From the NCBI GenBank assembly GCA_011947345.1, contig JAAVTG010000039.1, positions 62,001-126,000 on the forward strand: a DNA stretch of 64,000 nt. Direction: 5' to 3'. A model generated the notes under the pieces. That model was not told where the DNA came from and searched no databases. It was given only the letters and a program-made list of their open reading frames with translations. The translations under genes were made by a program, and so were the position numbers. Below are positions 21,584-32,872 of this stretch, in pieces (within the stretch, counting starts at the first letter, position 1; the number at the start of each line of letters is the position of its first letter). Source of the stretch: Phytophthora quininea. Lineage: Eukaryota > Oomycota > Peronosporomycetes > Peronosporales > Peronosporaceae.

Positions 21584-23919
21584 TTACTGAGCATCGACAC
21601 TAGTTTGTGCTGGCGTTGGAGCTGCTTCTCCTTTCGTCGTGTCGGAATTCTAGAGGAAACCACCACGTTAGACAACAGTGCTGCTATCACTGAGGTCATA
21701 CGTACCTGGTTTTGGTCGACGATCAACATGCAGTCGATGATTGCACGCGAGTTTAGCAACGAGTTGTCCCATAAATTAAGCAAATGGAGCAAGAAGTTGT
21801 GGCGCAGCCCGTGATCCAGAAGCCTGTGCATATCATCGAGCACTAAATATATTGCAATCCAATCGGGACAATAACTCTTCACGTACCATTGTCCATGTTT
21901 CCGAGCGAACATGCGGCATGAAGAAGCGACCATGAAGTCGGCCAAAATCCTGTAATGTATACAATCCGGGTTAGTTCGGTGGACACTACCAGAATGGAAT
22001 TGGAAATGTTTTCGACGCACCTGAACTCCTTCACATGTCGGTTCCACTTCTTCATGAATTCCTTTTCTTCTAGCGAGACATCCTCGAATTCATCCAGCAA
22101 CTACAAGCATAATACGTTAGTAGATGTTCCTCCGTACTTGAGTTTGTGAATGTACTCTTTCGCTCTGTTTCGTGATCCAGGTCTCATCCACATCGTCATC
22201 GCTATCATAGTCCTTTTCGTGATCCAGGACGACAGCTCCTGTTCGGGAGTGGAAGTATTGGCGCTGAAGCAGGGGAGCGTAAACTCCTTCGAATGCTCCT
22301 GGTTCGACAGCTCATCCATCTCATCAAACTCTTGCATGAGACCATCGATAGCTTCAGCGGCGTACGAGCCCTGTGAGCCGTATTTCTTCCCGGACAAGTG
22401 GGTGAAGTGGTTCTTAAAGCGATCTGGCTCCTCGGAGGGGTAAAGATCGAGCTCCGAAAAAGCTGAAAGACGGCCAGAGCTCGGTTTGCGTGGTTGATGC
22501 TCTTGCATCACCATCACGTAAATGTGTGGGATGTTGTCATGCCCAACCTGCGTGAGTAGAATTACAATAACGTTATTACACCATCCACCATTCAAGATAT
22601 TATCACAAAAAATTTTTTTACCGTAGCTTGGAAGCGGAAACGGTCATGAGACGACACTAAGTGAGCCACCAGACCTCGCAGCGAGCCCGCATACATGTTG
22701 CACCATGCGCACGAATAATCTGTTCGCTTCTCGCTCATTCGGCGCAACATAGAGTGGTAAAGGAAATGAAACCACACCTACATCGTTGCCATACAATGCG
22801 AGTTGTTAATCTATCAAAACCACGTCAATAAAACGCGAACTACACTTACCCCTCCGCAAGGGTTGTGCGTCGGATTCGCCACGATATCTCGCTTTGGAAT
22901 TGCAAGCCTGAAGGTGTCGTCACTTTTGACTTCGACGGTATCAACCTTCAGCTTCGATTCACAAATGCTCGCAAGGCGTTGCATCTTTTCGCCTTTGGTA
23001 TAGGTTCCCAGGTCACACGAAACTCACATTTGACGCCTATAATGCAATGAAACGCATTATTAGCTGCCAGCCAAACCATTAGAAATTGTAGCGCGAACTC
23101 ACCACCCTGTACGGAAGACGCCACAGCGGGCAGTTCAATCTCAAAGAAACCCGTACGGCGTTTCTTCATGTTTAGGCGCAGGATGTTGCCAAAGAGAGGC
23201 TCAAAGCCATTGCTGCACTTGGTCAGCAAGTCCTTCCCACTAACTGTCGTCAATGTCTCCGTTGTTGACGGAGCTGTAAAGCTGAACGACGTCTTTTGAG
23301 CCAACGAATCGTCATTGATCTTTACCACTTGGAAGGCCATCACACAGATGTCTGCTTCTAGGTGCAGGAACTGCTTGGGCAGCACCACCTTCTTGGAGCA
23401 GGGTACTATCATCCACCAATCATATCCTAAGCGTTAGCTCCCATCTCTCTTCAATATCAGCTTTTTGCTCACCTGGGATCAAGCAGGACGCTACCAACTT
23501 AAACTGATTGTCCTCGAACTTCTTGTCGTTAGCTGTGAACAGCGACAGCATGAGGCCAGCCTTCTGCTGGCTCTTCTTGAACGCCTCCATGGTGTGCGCC
23601 GCCATGGAGATCTTGATCTCGTCCATCTTCCCTCCAGCCGCAGGCGTGACCGTTTTGCGCTCTTTTTGGGGTCAGGTTTGGCGGCAGATTTGCCGTCCTG
23701 CTGCCAGTTCGGGTCCACACGGTAGCTGAGCGTGCGCGGCAGGAACAATGGACTCTGCAGATGCTCCACCTCCAGCAGCTTGTAGAGCGCCGTGACGCCG
23801 TGGTACGTGGCCGCGAACTCCTCCTCCATGTGCTCCTGCCGCAGCTTGGTGCGGCGCTGGTTGGTCAGCGGCACCTTGCGCTCATGGCTGTCGTCGCGCT
23901 TGCGTTTGCCGCTCTCCAT
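21584..23919 (-). CDS. SUZ12: Polycomb repressive complex 2 subunit SUZ12 (VEFS box)
   Basis: Core PRC2 subunit supporting histone H3K27 methylation. There are eight exons by my model: 23919-23473, 23426-23103, 23036-22850, 22777-22622, 22547-22156, 22100-22021, 21949-21706 and 21649-21584; about 632 residues. The N-terminus has QSPLFLPRTLSYR, as in SUZ12 and plant EMF2. A C2H2 finger (YSCAWC...LVAHLVSSH) lies near residue 290. The VEFS box begins DEFEDVSLEEKEFMKKWN and continues ADFMVASSCRMFARKHG and LLHLLNLWDN. Three missing bases (near 23655, 23008 and 22243, all in A or C runs) break the frame. The fifth exon could end at 22138 instead, but that would leave a 37-base intron. Divergent from the next gene, 108 bases away. 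Confidence 0.88.
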
Positions 23920-24027
23920 GACCTTCCCTCCAAAAATGCGCCACCCAAACCTCGAAACAATTTGATAGGTCGATAAGATATTTTAAACCAGTACCTCATC
24001 TTCTATTGAAGATCTTTCTCAGTCGCG

Positions 24028-27000
24028 ATGACGGTATCCAGCAGCCACGAGGCGTCTTCGGCCGCGGCGGCGGCCGAGCCCTCTGCGCCCTTGGAGGTGA
24101 CGGCAGACGCAGCCACACTTCGCACCTTCGCTGTCATCCTCTGCAGCGAGTGCCAGTACCTCGAATTCCCCGGCTGCGACGTGCACGGCGCTTTATATAC
24201 CCAACAGACTGCGGACGTGGACGGAAGGTACACGCCAAGTGTCCACACTGCACTGCGGCTACCAACAATGCAAGACCGTTTCGAGACGGCTGCAGACGTT
24301 GCAAGGCCTCCACTACCGTCAATATCTGGGCCTGCTCGCTGCAAGAAACCCAGCAGGCACTGGAAGCCTTCCCGCTACGGCGGAGGAGATCGAGCATACA
24401 GTCATCATGTGCGAGCGCTGCCAGAGTGCAGCCTTCCCCAGAGCCAGAGAAGCGCTGACTACACGCACAGCAGCGGAGCTCTTGGCAACGACCAGCGGAA
24501 AGCCATTGAAGGTGGCGAATTTCCAACTGAGCATGCCTCATGTGGACGGCTGTGCGAGGAAGGGCAAGCCGCTGCAAGCGGTGCCGGTGCAGCTGCCGAA
24601 AAGTGAGTTGAAGTTTGTGGTGGAGAGGATCGGACGCTGTCCTATAGCCCCCAAGATGACGGAGGGCCCGCAGTACAGACAGCGGCGCGTGCAGCTAGTC
24701 ACGCAGCAAAACCATTTGCATCAAGTACGTTGGGGGTCAGGTGGTTATACTGGGGTTAGTTACTGATTATTAAGGTTGATTTTATTCTTTTCTCTTGCAG
24801 ATAGTACTTCGGCTATTGACGAATGTGATCAAGACATTTAATCCTGGCTCGCCCGGTGCGGTGGAACCATTGCGGAAGGTTCGTTTGGCAGCACTTCCGG
24901 GTTTTGATATTGCATTTGTGTGCATACAATTGAGATACGTTTTTTTTTACATATATCCACAGATTGTGGCAATGCTGGGGAAGATAGAGCCGTTGGCATT
25001 GTTTCTCGAATGGTCCCCACCTCGGGAACTCTCCGAAGCTAAGGTTATACCGAAAGAAGTGACTGCGAGCTCATTCCTCGATGAAGAACACGCAGCATCG
25101 AAGTACGGTGAATTGTGACTTTTTGGGTTGCTGGTGTTGATGCTGATATGCTTTCTCTGACCGTTAGAGCTTTGGAGAATGGGTCACAATTTTGGAGATC
25201 GGCAAACACGAAAGATGAACAGCAGCAGCTCCCGGAAGAGTGGCTAGTGTGTCAATTTAGTTCGGCCGTCACGCTCTCATCTATCGAGCTGAAGTGGAAA
25301 GCAGATTTTGTGCCAAAGTGCTTTTCTATTAGTATTTCTAGAGATGGAATGTCATACGAACCCGTTGGAATTGTGGTGAATCAGGAGGTAGAAAGCCGGA
25401 TTCTTGTTCCTAAGGTATACCTATCAAAATATTGGATGCGTGCTAAAATTCTAACGCTTATTTGTACTGTGTGACTCGCAGGGCGTGTCAGTGACGTCCG
25501 TCAAGGTCACGATGTTCGCTCCCAAGTCACCAGATGCAGTATTTGGTTTGGAGATGATCACATGCAACGAAGCTACGTTTAGTTTCGTGTATACACCGAC
25601 CGGCGAGGTGCTGCGGAGTATTCGACAGTGGCTCTTTAACGCTGCACTATCCTCAATACCTGAGGTGCGAGACCTTTCCCTTCAAGCGCTCCAGAGGCTT
25701 TTACTTGCATCAGGTTCTCTCTGTGGTCTCTTAGAGCTGGCGAGTTGTCTTGTGCTAAATACTCGTGCAGCTTCGGACGGGATAGTTCCTGAAATTGATA
25801 CCCATACGTGGAATTATGTGGATATACTATCGGTGGATGGACAAGCTTCTGCAAAAGCATTTTTGAAAGAATTGTCGTTGGCTATTCAACACGTTGTTGT
25901 GGGGTACCATCCGCAACCGGGACAGAAGCCACTACTGGACAGGCGCCTTGTTGAACAAATGTTCCTTCTGCAAGAAGAAGGCCCCAACAACGAGCGATTA
26001 ATAGAGGAAGGGGGAGACAGTAAGGTAAACGATGGAGATGATGATTGAGTTGAAATAACAAACTAACCGTCTGCTTCGTAACAGGAAGCTGCCCCACAAC
26101 TTGGGCGCCTTGTGATTCTTTTGGCTAGCCAAGATAAATTTTGGATTCTATAACACGTCGGTCACAGGTACGTTTTTTGATATCGCAAACATGCAAGCGA
26201 CTCGTACTGACATCACAATTGCTTGTGCAGCTTGGAATCATGATTCTGCACATGCTGAGCGAGCTTTCAGCGTGGCACATGAAGAAAATGCAGAAAGCGG
26301 AAGAGTTTACTGGCAAACGAGAGCTGGAGCTCATTCAACTCGAAGAGCCTTTCTCCATGGAGATATGTCCCGAGTTTTTCGCAATTTCACACACATTGCT
26401 CACCAACATATTAGCCCGATGGCTGTCAGGCGCGCAGCAGTCAAAGACTGATGATTGTCCCGAGGAAGAGAAAGAAAAAGAAAGTGATGTCGGTCTTCTA
26501 AATGGACATCGCGACTCCCACAATGTGTACGACCAGTTGACTTTATCGTTCAGTGAAATCCGCGTTCTCATGGAAGACAGCCAAACACAACTCGACCGAG
26601 AGTTTGACTTTGACGGTCACTCGAAGTTCTCGCCCGATGGATTATGTGTTGCTCTGCTCCAGATCGTAACTTCGAATCTTCGTCGATTGGTTCTCTCCAG
26701 GATTAACCCGGCAGATATTGGTATCACACCGGCTGCGGTCGAAAGCGAAGACGACTTGCTTTCAGCTCCACCTGCTTTGAACCCCACGGTATCCGCACTC
26801 GAGCAGCTAATCTCTCTCGGTACAAAGCGAAATGATCCATTCTTCCCAATTTCGCTAAAGGCAGCCGCAGCGATGGAGGTCGGGACTGAGGCTTTTTATC
26901 CGTCAGCACATCAGCGAACAAAAGTGTTGGCTTCGCGTATGGGGAAGGGAGCGACTTTGGAAGTACAAGTGCGCTGGCCTGTCCAAGAACGCGACCAAGA

Positions 27001-27400
27001 AGATCCGCGCTACGAAAGACTTATCTTGATGCTTCAATTCGAATGCATCAAGTTGGGGGTTCGACACGCTATCAGAGGCAGCTGGTTTTTCTTTATGCAC
27101 TTGGTCGTGGAGGTGCCTCAAGTCCGAAACACGGAGGAAGTACTGACGCAGCATTTTGCTCCATGTATTCAACGCGCTGGTTTCTCTTCGTGGCAAGTCG
27201 CTGCGGGCGCGCAAGAGCTTTCAATCAACTTGCAACGCCATCTCCATTGGAATCGTGTCGAGAAGATGTCCCAGGATTCGGGTGCCGGGTGGATTCGAGT
27301 GTATCCTACCGATGTAGCGACGTATGACGAGGTGCTCAGCGACGTCGAAGGCTTCCTACAAGACCACGATGTCACCAAGGCAGCGAAAACGCATCCGTAG
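24028..27400 (+). CDS. Large unrecognised protein with cysteine-rich N-terminus and discoidin-like domain
   Basis: I do not recognise this gene. There are seven exons (24028-24724, 24801-24878, 24963-25102, 25168-25414, 25482-26024, 26085-26167, 26231-27400) with introns of 60-84 bases; phases all agree and the product is about 986 residues. The first 180 residues hold CxxC pairs (CSEC, CPHC, CRRC, CERC), suggesting zinc binding. Residues about 380-470 (ENGSQFWRSA to VKVTMFAPKSP) look like a beta-sandwich of the F5/8 type C or DOC kind. A leucine-rich helical part follows (RDLSLQALQRLLLASGSL). The last 390 residues are globular without known motifs. Missing bases at about 24222, 24372 and 26135 break the frame. 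Confidence 0.7.
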
Positions 27401-27452
27401 TACACAAACTGACGAATACCATAGACTCATCTGGCCAAAAGTCCTTCTTTGC

Positions 27453-30400
27453 TTAAATACCGCGAGCAACGAGAGTCACGACGGCCTTGTCGTTGACAGA
27501 GTACGCAAACAGCGAGGTGGCCACCTTGCCCACCACTTTAGGAGTAAACGTCACCATCACTTCGATGAATTTCCGAGGCTCGATCGTAGTGGTGGAGTAA
27601 CTGCACGAGAACGGCTCCTGCAGTTCCTGCAAAAACACTGTCATCGGAACCTTCGACCCGTTGCACACATACACGGGCACTTCATGCGCCTCGCCAACGT
27701 TGCAGCATCCAAACTCCACCGCTCGCGCGTGGAAATACAAACCACGCCGTTTACCACGCTTCGTATAGTAGAATGAGTCCGTCTGGGACGAAAGCTGGTG
27801 GCGGGACCGAGCGATTTCATCAAACGGAGGCAGCTTCGCGATCGCTCGGCGATCTACCACCACACTCACTTCTCGCAGAAACGATTTCCCAATGCGAACG
27901 GTCAACGACCCGTACCAATCTTCGCGGTGTGGTGAATGCGTACCGTCTGCTCCTTCTTCTTTGTGCGGGGCCAATGGCTGCGATATCGGGAGCACCGACA
28001 CGATCACTTCTGACGCTGGCTGAATCATGCCGGCGGCCGGTCGTACCTTCAGATTCTCTAAAACTTGAACCTTGAACGGCAATGTGTGCGCCGTGTTATT
28101 CGCCAAGCGGAGCGATGCTTGGCGGATCACGCTGTCGCTGCGTTTGGTTCGTGCTCGATCAAACCGAAGAAACATGGGGCTAACTTCGACGTGGTCGACA
28201 GCGGTGCTCGCCTGTAGCTCTTGGACGCGCTCGGTGGACTGCGACAAACGCTCAATCGGTCCCGGGTGCTGTTGATTTTCCAAATCTAATCTCCTCTTCA
28301 CACTAGCTTCGATAACAACTTCATATGGTCGGAATAGCGCCTCAGTGCCGACTCCTCGAAATTGAAAATCCCCGACACTGCGCCAGGGTAGCGAGCAGTG
28401 AAGGTGACATGAAACACACTAGACGCCTTGGGGCCTAGCTCTAACACTGCAGGGGACACACTGAATTGCTGGCATCCCGTGCTCAGCGGGAGCAAGGACA
28501 CACAATCCTGCCCACAGTGTTTGTCCCGTTCGTGAAAAGAACTTGCTCCGTCATAACATCTCCAACGGAACAAAGAAACCTTCGGCATCTACGAGGCATC
28601 TACAAACGAGAACAAAAACATTTTTTGAGATCCAATAACGAAGACGATTGATTGGTAAGAGACATACCTCAGCAGTTTTAATTGTCACGTTGATAAGCTT
28701 GCGGTCCAACTACAACAACAATAAAAAAAACGTGAGAACTACTGGGAACAAAGCAACAAGTCGGCTTATATACGTACTAAGTCGAGGACCCTTTCAGAAG
28801 TGGGCTGGTGCGTTTGAACTGCTCTTGTTCGAGATGTATAACCAGTTTCCTCATGTGGTTCACTCTCAACACGTTTTCTTCGTAGTATCCTGCGAGAAGC
28901 CACGGAATTATCTCCGTAGCGAAAGCGCACGCTAGCTGCATCGAGTTCGTCTGGCTCGGATGCTGCATGTGGGTGCTGGTCTTCGTCGGGGTGGAATTGA
29001 TAATCACGTTCAGAAGCTGCAGCGTCGATAGGAAGATGCAAATCATCATCCTCATGTTGATCGGAACTAATATCCTCGTCGTCGTGATGGGATTCGTAGC
29101 GGAAAAGGTTTTGTGTGGCGGCGACTTCAGCCAACGATCTGTCACGATCATTTGCTTGATGAACAAACCTGGATGGCTTAGTTCTTGAATCACGGGTATG
29201 ACTGCGAAATGCTCTAGTAGCACGTGGTGACGGATCACGTGACCGAGCTTTCACGTTTTCATTGTCAAAGTCTTTTCATCCTCACTGGAAGCGTTAATGG
29301 TGCTCGGTGGTGCGAATCAATGGACCGCTCGCTTTGAGCCACGGAGTCGGAGCAAGAAGCAGCAGCGATTTCGCGAATCGTGTCCAGTTCAGGTGTTTCT
29401 TGCGATCGGCTTCTCGATATACCATTCTGAGTGGGGTGTTTAGGAGCGGTTCCATTGGAACTACGCCCCAAGTCGGAAACACGTCCCAGGTCCCTACTTC
29501 TTCGACGAGTCATCTCATCGTCAACCTGAGAAACTGAAACGTCTTCCCCCAACTGTCAGTTGTCCTTGACAGCGGCAGCAGCGATTCCAATGGGAGTTCA
29601 TATGAGCGGACAAACTCGCGAATTTCTTCTGTGAGAGCGACTCCAAGAGGCGGTTTGGGTGGCGGGGATGCAGCGAGCCGATGGGAGCTGTCAATGAGAG
29701 CATCAATTTCATGCAGAGCTCCTTAACGACGCCTGGTCCTCGTTGCAAAGCTGCCACGTATTCTGGGGAAATGTCATCTTGAATGCCTGGCTCTGGTAAA
29801 GGTGTCGCTCCTTTTGTTGCTCTTTTGCTGCACCTGCGTGGTCGGCACAGTCGACGACGGCGTTATCTCTAGCACGTAGTTTATCATTTCGCCTTGATCG
29901 GTTCCGCTCCTGTTAGCGCCATTTACAGTTTAGTAAATACTCGAATATAGCAGACTCGATGTGATTCGGCATACCTGGAGATACCTCATTGAGTTTGGAG
30001 TGTACACTTGGCGCGTGGTGTCAAAATGCACGTCATACCCAGATGATAGTGCAGTACCCTGTCCGATATATGCATGCAAATTAGATATTATAACGAGAAA
30101 AAACTCAACAGATAGAGCACAAGAGTTTTATGTACCGATGCGGAGAGCCCTGAGCTGCGGTCAAAGCGATCGTGCAGTGCCACGCCCTGATGAGGATCGC
30201 AAGGCGACCCTTGCTCCTTTGGCATGTTTTCTGCTTCCTTGTTGTCTCTCTCGACCACGCCGAACTAAGCATCAAGGTTATTAGAGGCATTTCACGTATC
30301 AAACACGCGTCAGCTGACGTACGGATACGTCTTCCACTCCCGGAGACGAGAGCTCCACGTGGTCCAGATTACGCGACTTCTTCTCAAAGAAGTCGCTCGG

Positions 30401-30927
30401 CCGGCCGCTTGTGTTCTGCTCCCAGTCGTCGCTGGCTGCAGCTACCACGTCCTGAGAAAAGCTGTCGTCTCCGCCAAGTTCGTTCTTCTTAAGAAAGGTT
30501 GCTACAAGTACCCACCCACAATAGATTGTTAGCTTTTAACCCAGCATCTTTAAAACCCAGTTACGAGTGCGGGTTTAAGATAGTCTCCACCACCAGCGTC
30601 CACGAACTCGTCGTCTGCGGGCATCTCCGTCTGCTGCAGACTGTCCTGTACCAGCGGAGCGAATGGTACGTCAGGAAGAGCGTCCGCTCCAAGAAAGTTA
30701 AAGTCTTCGTCGTTGTCCTGCTCCGACGGACGCCCTGCACCGTGAGGATCGACGCTATTGGGTTGCTCCTGTTCCATCTCTCTCTCGATGGCAGACAAGA
30801 AGCTCAGCTCGTCGCCCAAGTCGCTGCTTCGGCGTCGCGACTGACGACTGCGCTCCCGCCGACTCTGCGCCTTCTGCTCCTCCCAGCGCTCCAGGTACGA
30901 CGCCATCAGCGAGCGCGGCTGCACCAT
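27453..30927 (-). CDS. CEP192/SPD-2-like centrosomal protein
   Basis: Probable centriole/basal-body scaffold. There are seven exons: 30927-30565, 30487-30323, 30264-30136, 30058-29985, 29909-28778, 28709-28668 and 28599-27453. Introns are 58-77 bases and phases fit, giving about 1018 residues. The first 600 residues are polar and disordered, with a long acidic stretch. The C-terminal 400 residues look like tandem ASH/PapD-like beta-sandwiches: VSPAVLELGPKASSVFHV, then VSPMFLRFDRAR, VEFGCCNVGEAHEVPVYVCN and VMVTFTPKVVGKV. That order matches the C-terminus of CEP192 and SPD-2. Other ASH-domain proteins cannot be excluded. About seven one-base indels occur, for example at A and G runs near 29715 and 29555. 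The gene diverges from the carrier gene. Confidence 0.68.
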
Positions 30928-31305
30928 GATCGGTTGCTGGACGACCCGCGACAATTTGAAAGTGAAAAACCTCAAATGTCCTAGCCAATCGCTGCAAATA
31001 TCGCAATATAAGTAAAGTATCATTGGCTTATAATTGCGATATTCTGTTTAGACAAATGTGGCCATGCTGATTGGATCATGCCTCCAAGGTTTTTCACGAA
31101 AAGCAATAAATGTGGCGCTGCCCTTTCGCTTGTGGATTTGAGCCTTGTCTCTGGTGCGGGCCAAGTTGAGCTGTCGGGTGGTCTACAAAGAATAGTATAA
31201 ACGCTCTCGAAAGATAGCGCCAAGTTCTTGTGGCCATTGTGACACGAAAAGCAGTGGCTCGCATGATCACTCGCGGGCACAAGCGAACTAGCGAGACCAG
31301 CGTGC
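30928..31305. promoter_or_regulatory. Divergent promoter of CEP192-like and carrier genes
   Basis: 378 bases between two start codons on opposite strands. A CCAAT box is at 30985-30989. The minus-strand frame stays open to an ATG at 31023, so the CEP192-like protein could be 32 residues longer. No other feature is visible. Confidence 0.45.
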
Positions 31306-32592
31306 ATGGCGTCCTCGGACGCGGCCAATGCCGCGGTATCAACGTCCAAGACGCAGACGCAGCCAGCTCCGACAGTAGATGCCAAGCCAAAGCCAAAGAC
31401 TGAGCTCATGCAGGCTGCAGCAACGACGCAGCCGCCAGCTTCCGCCACCAGCGTGCGTGTGCCTAGCAGCTCGTTCACATACCGCCACTTCTTGGGCGGC
31501 GCTGTGGGCGGCATGACGGCTGCGCTCATCACATCTCCACTGGAAGTGGTCAAGACGCGGCTGCAGATCCGAGGTGGCAGGTGAGCAAGATATCTAGAGC
31601 TGAAGAAGATCTGCCAGTGCACTGACGTGTCTAATGTTTCTTTGCAGTGGATCGTTCGGCACTCAGACGACGTTCGGCGTCATGCGCTCTATCGGCAGAT
31701 CTGGTGCGTGGAAATAACTGGTTTAGAGCTTAACTAGAGCTTGTGCTGAGTGAAGTTGTTCCGGTGTTGCAGAGTCGATCTTGGGTCTCTGGAGAGGCAT
31801 CACACCCACGCTGATTGGCGTCATGCCAGCACGAGCCGTCTACTTTGGCTCGTACTCGACGTTCAAGGAGAAATTCTCTGGATACGGACTGAATGGACGC
31901 GTCTACAACTTTTTGGCGGCAGCAGGCGCAGGATCCATCTCGGCGACGTTGTGCTGTCCGATCTGGGTAGTGAAGACGCGTCTGCAGCTCATGCCCGCGC
32001 ACACCATGGCTGCTGCGACTGCTACGCGCCAGAACATTGTGTCGGTCGGGTTTGCAGAGGTGAATGCCGCCGTCCAGGCGCCGAGGGCCAAGCCGCAGTT
32101 CTCCAGCATTCGTCAGGTGGCGATGGATATGTACAGGAAAGAAGGACCGCGAGCGTTCTTCCGTGGCTTATCTGCGTCGTACTGGGGAATCTCTGAGAGC
32201 GCGATCCAGTTTGCAATGTACGAGGAGTGCAAGGATCACATCGAGGAGCCGACGAATCTCAAGTACTTTTTGGCTGCTGGCATGTGCAAACTGCTTGCGT
32301 CCGTATGCACATATCCTCACGAGGTAAGGATGAGCTGCGGTATTTCAATTTTGAAGCATTTATTCACGTTGATGCCTCTGTGCAGGTGGTTCGAACACGG
32401 ATGCGAGATCAACGCGCGCCACTGAATTCGAAGGAGCTAAAGTACCGCTCGATGATCCAGTCCGTTATCAAGATTTACAAGGAAGAAGGTAGACGGGGAC
32501 TCTACGGCGGCATGCCTGCACATTTGATGCGTGTCGTGCCCAACGCGGCAATTTTGTTTATGGTCGTCGAGGTGATCGCCAACCAGGAGTAG
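31306..32592 (+). CDS. Mitochondrial carrier, SLC25A33/36-RIM2-like
   Basis: Inner-membrane carrier, probably for pyrimidine nucleotides. There are four exons (31306-31580, 31648-31703, 31773-32323, 32386-32592) with 62-69 base introns; 362 residues, intact. Three tandem repeats carry the family signatures SPLEVVKTRLQ, CPIWVVKTRLQL and YPHEVVRTRMRDQ. The PIW in repeat 2 and the PHEVVRTR in repeat 3 are typical of the pyrimidine nucleotide subgroup. A polar extension of about 55 residues precedes the first helix. The splice site between exons 3 and 4 falls exactly inside the third signature and restores it. Confidence 0.88.
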
Positions 32593-32872
32593 AATCCGCA
32601 TCCTGTAGAAATTTTTTTCGCCCCACCCTCTTGGATATCGGCTAAATACAGTTAGCGGTGGCGGTGGGCTCATAGGTAGGAAACACAACAACAATGAAGA
32701 CATCGCGCATTTGTTCATTAACTCCGTCACACGTCGCAGGAATTCCCATTTCGACCAATAAACGCTGAGTGGGCTGTGCCGGCCAGTCATTTTTCGGTTG
32801 CCAAAGGCCACAAGCTGCAGCACTTTTCAATCCGTGTCAACCCTGCAGCCTTCTCTTCCTGCTAGCAGAGCC

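Noticed and set aside
22101..22137. 37-base intron in SUZ12
   Set aside because: The alternative donor at 22155 gives a 55-base intron, in line with the others, and is also in phase.
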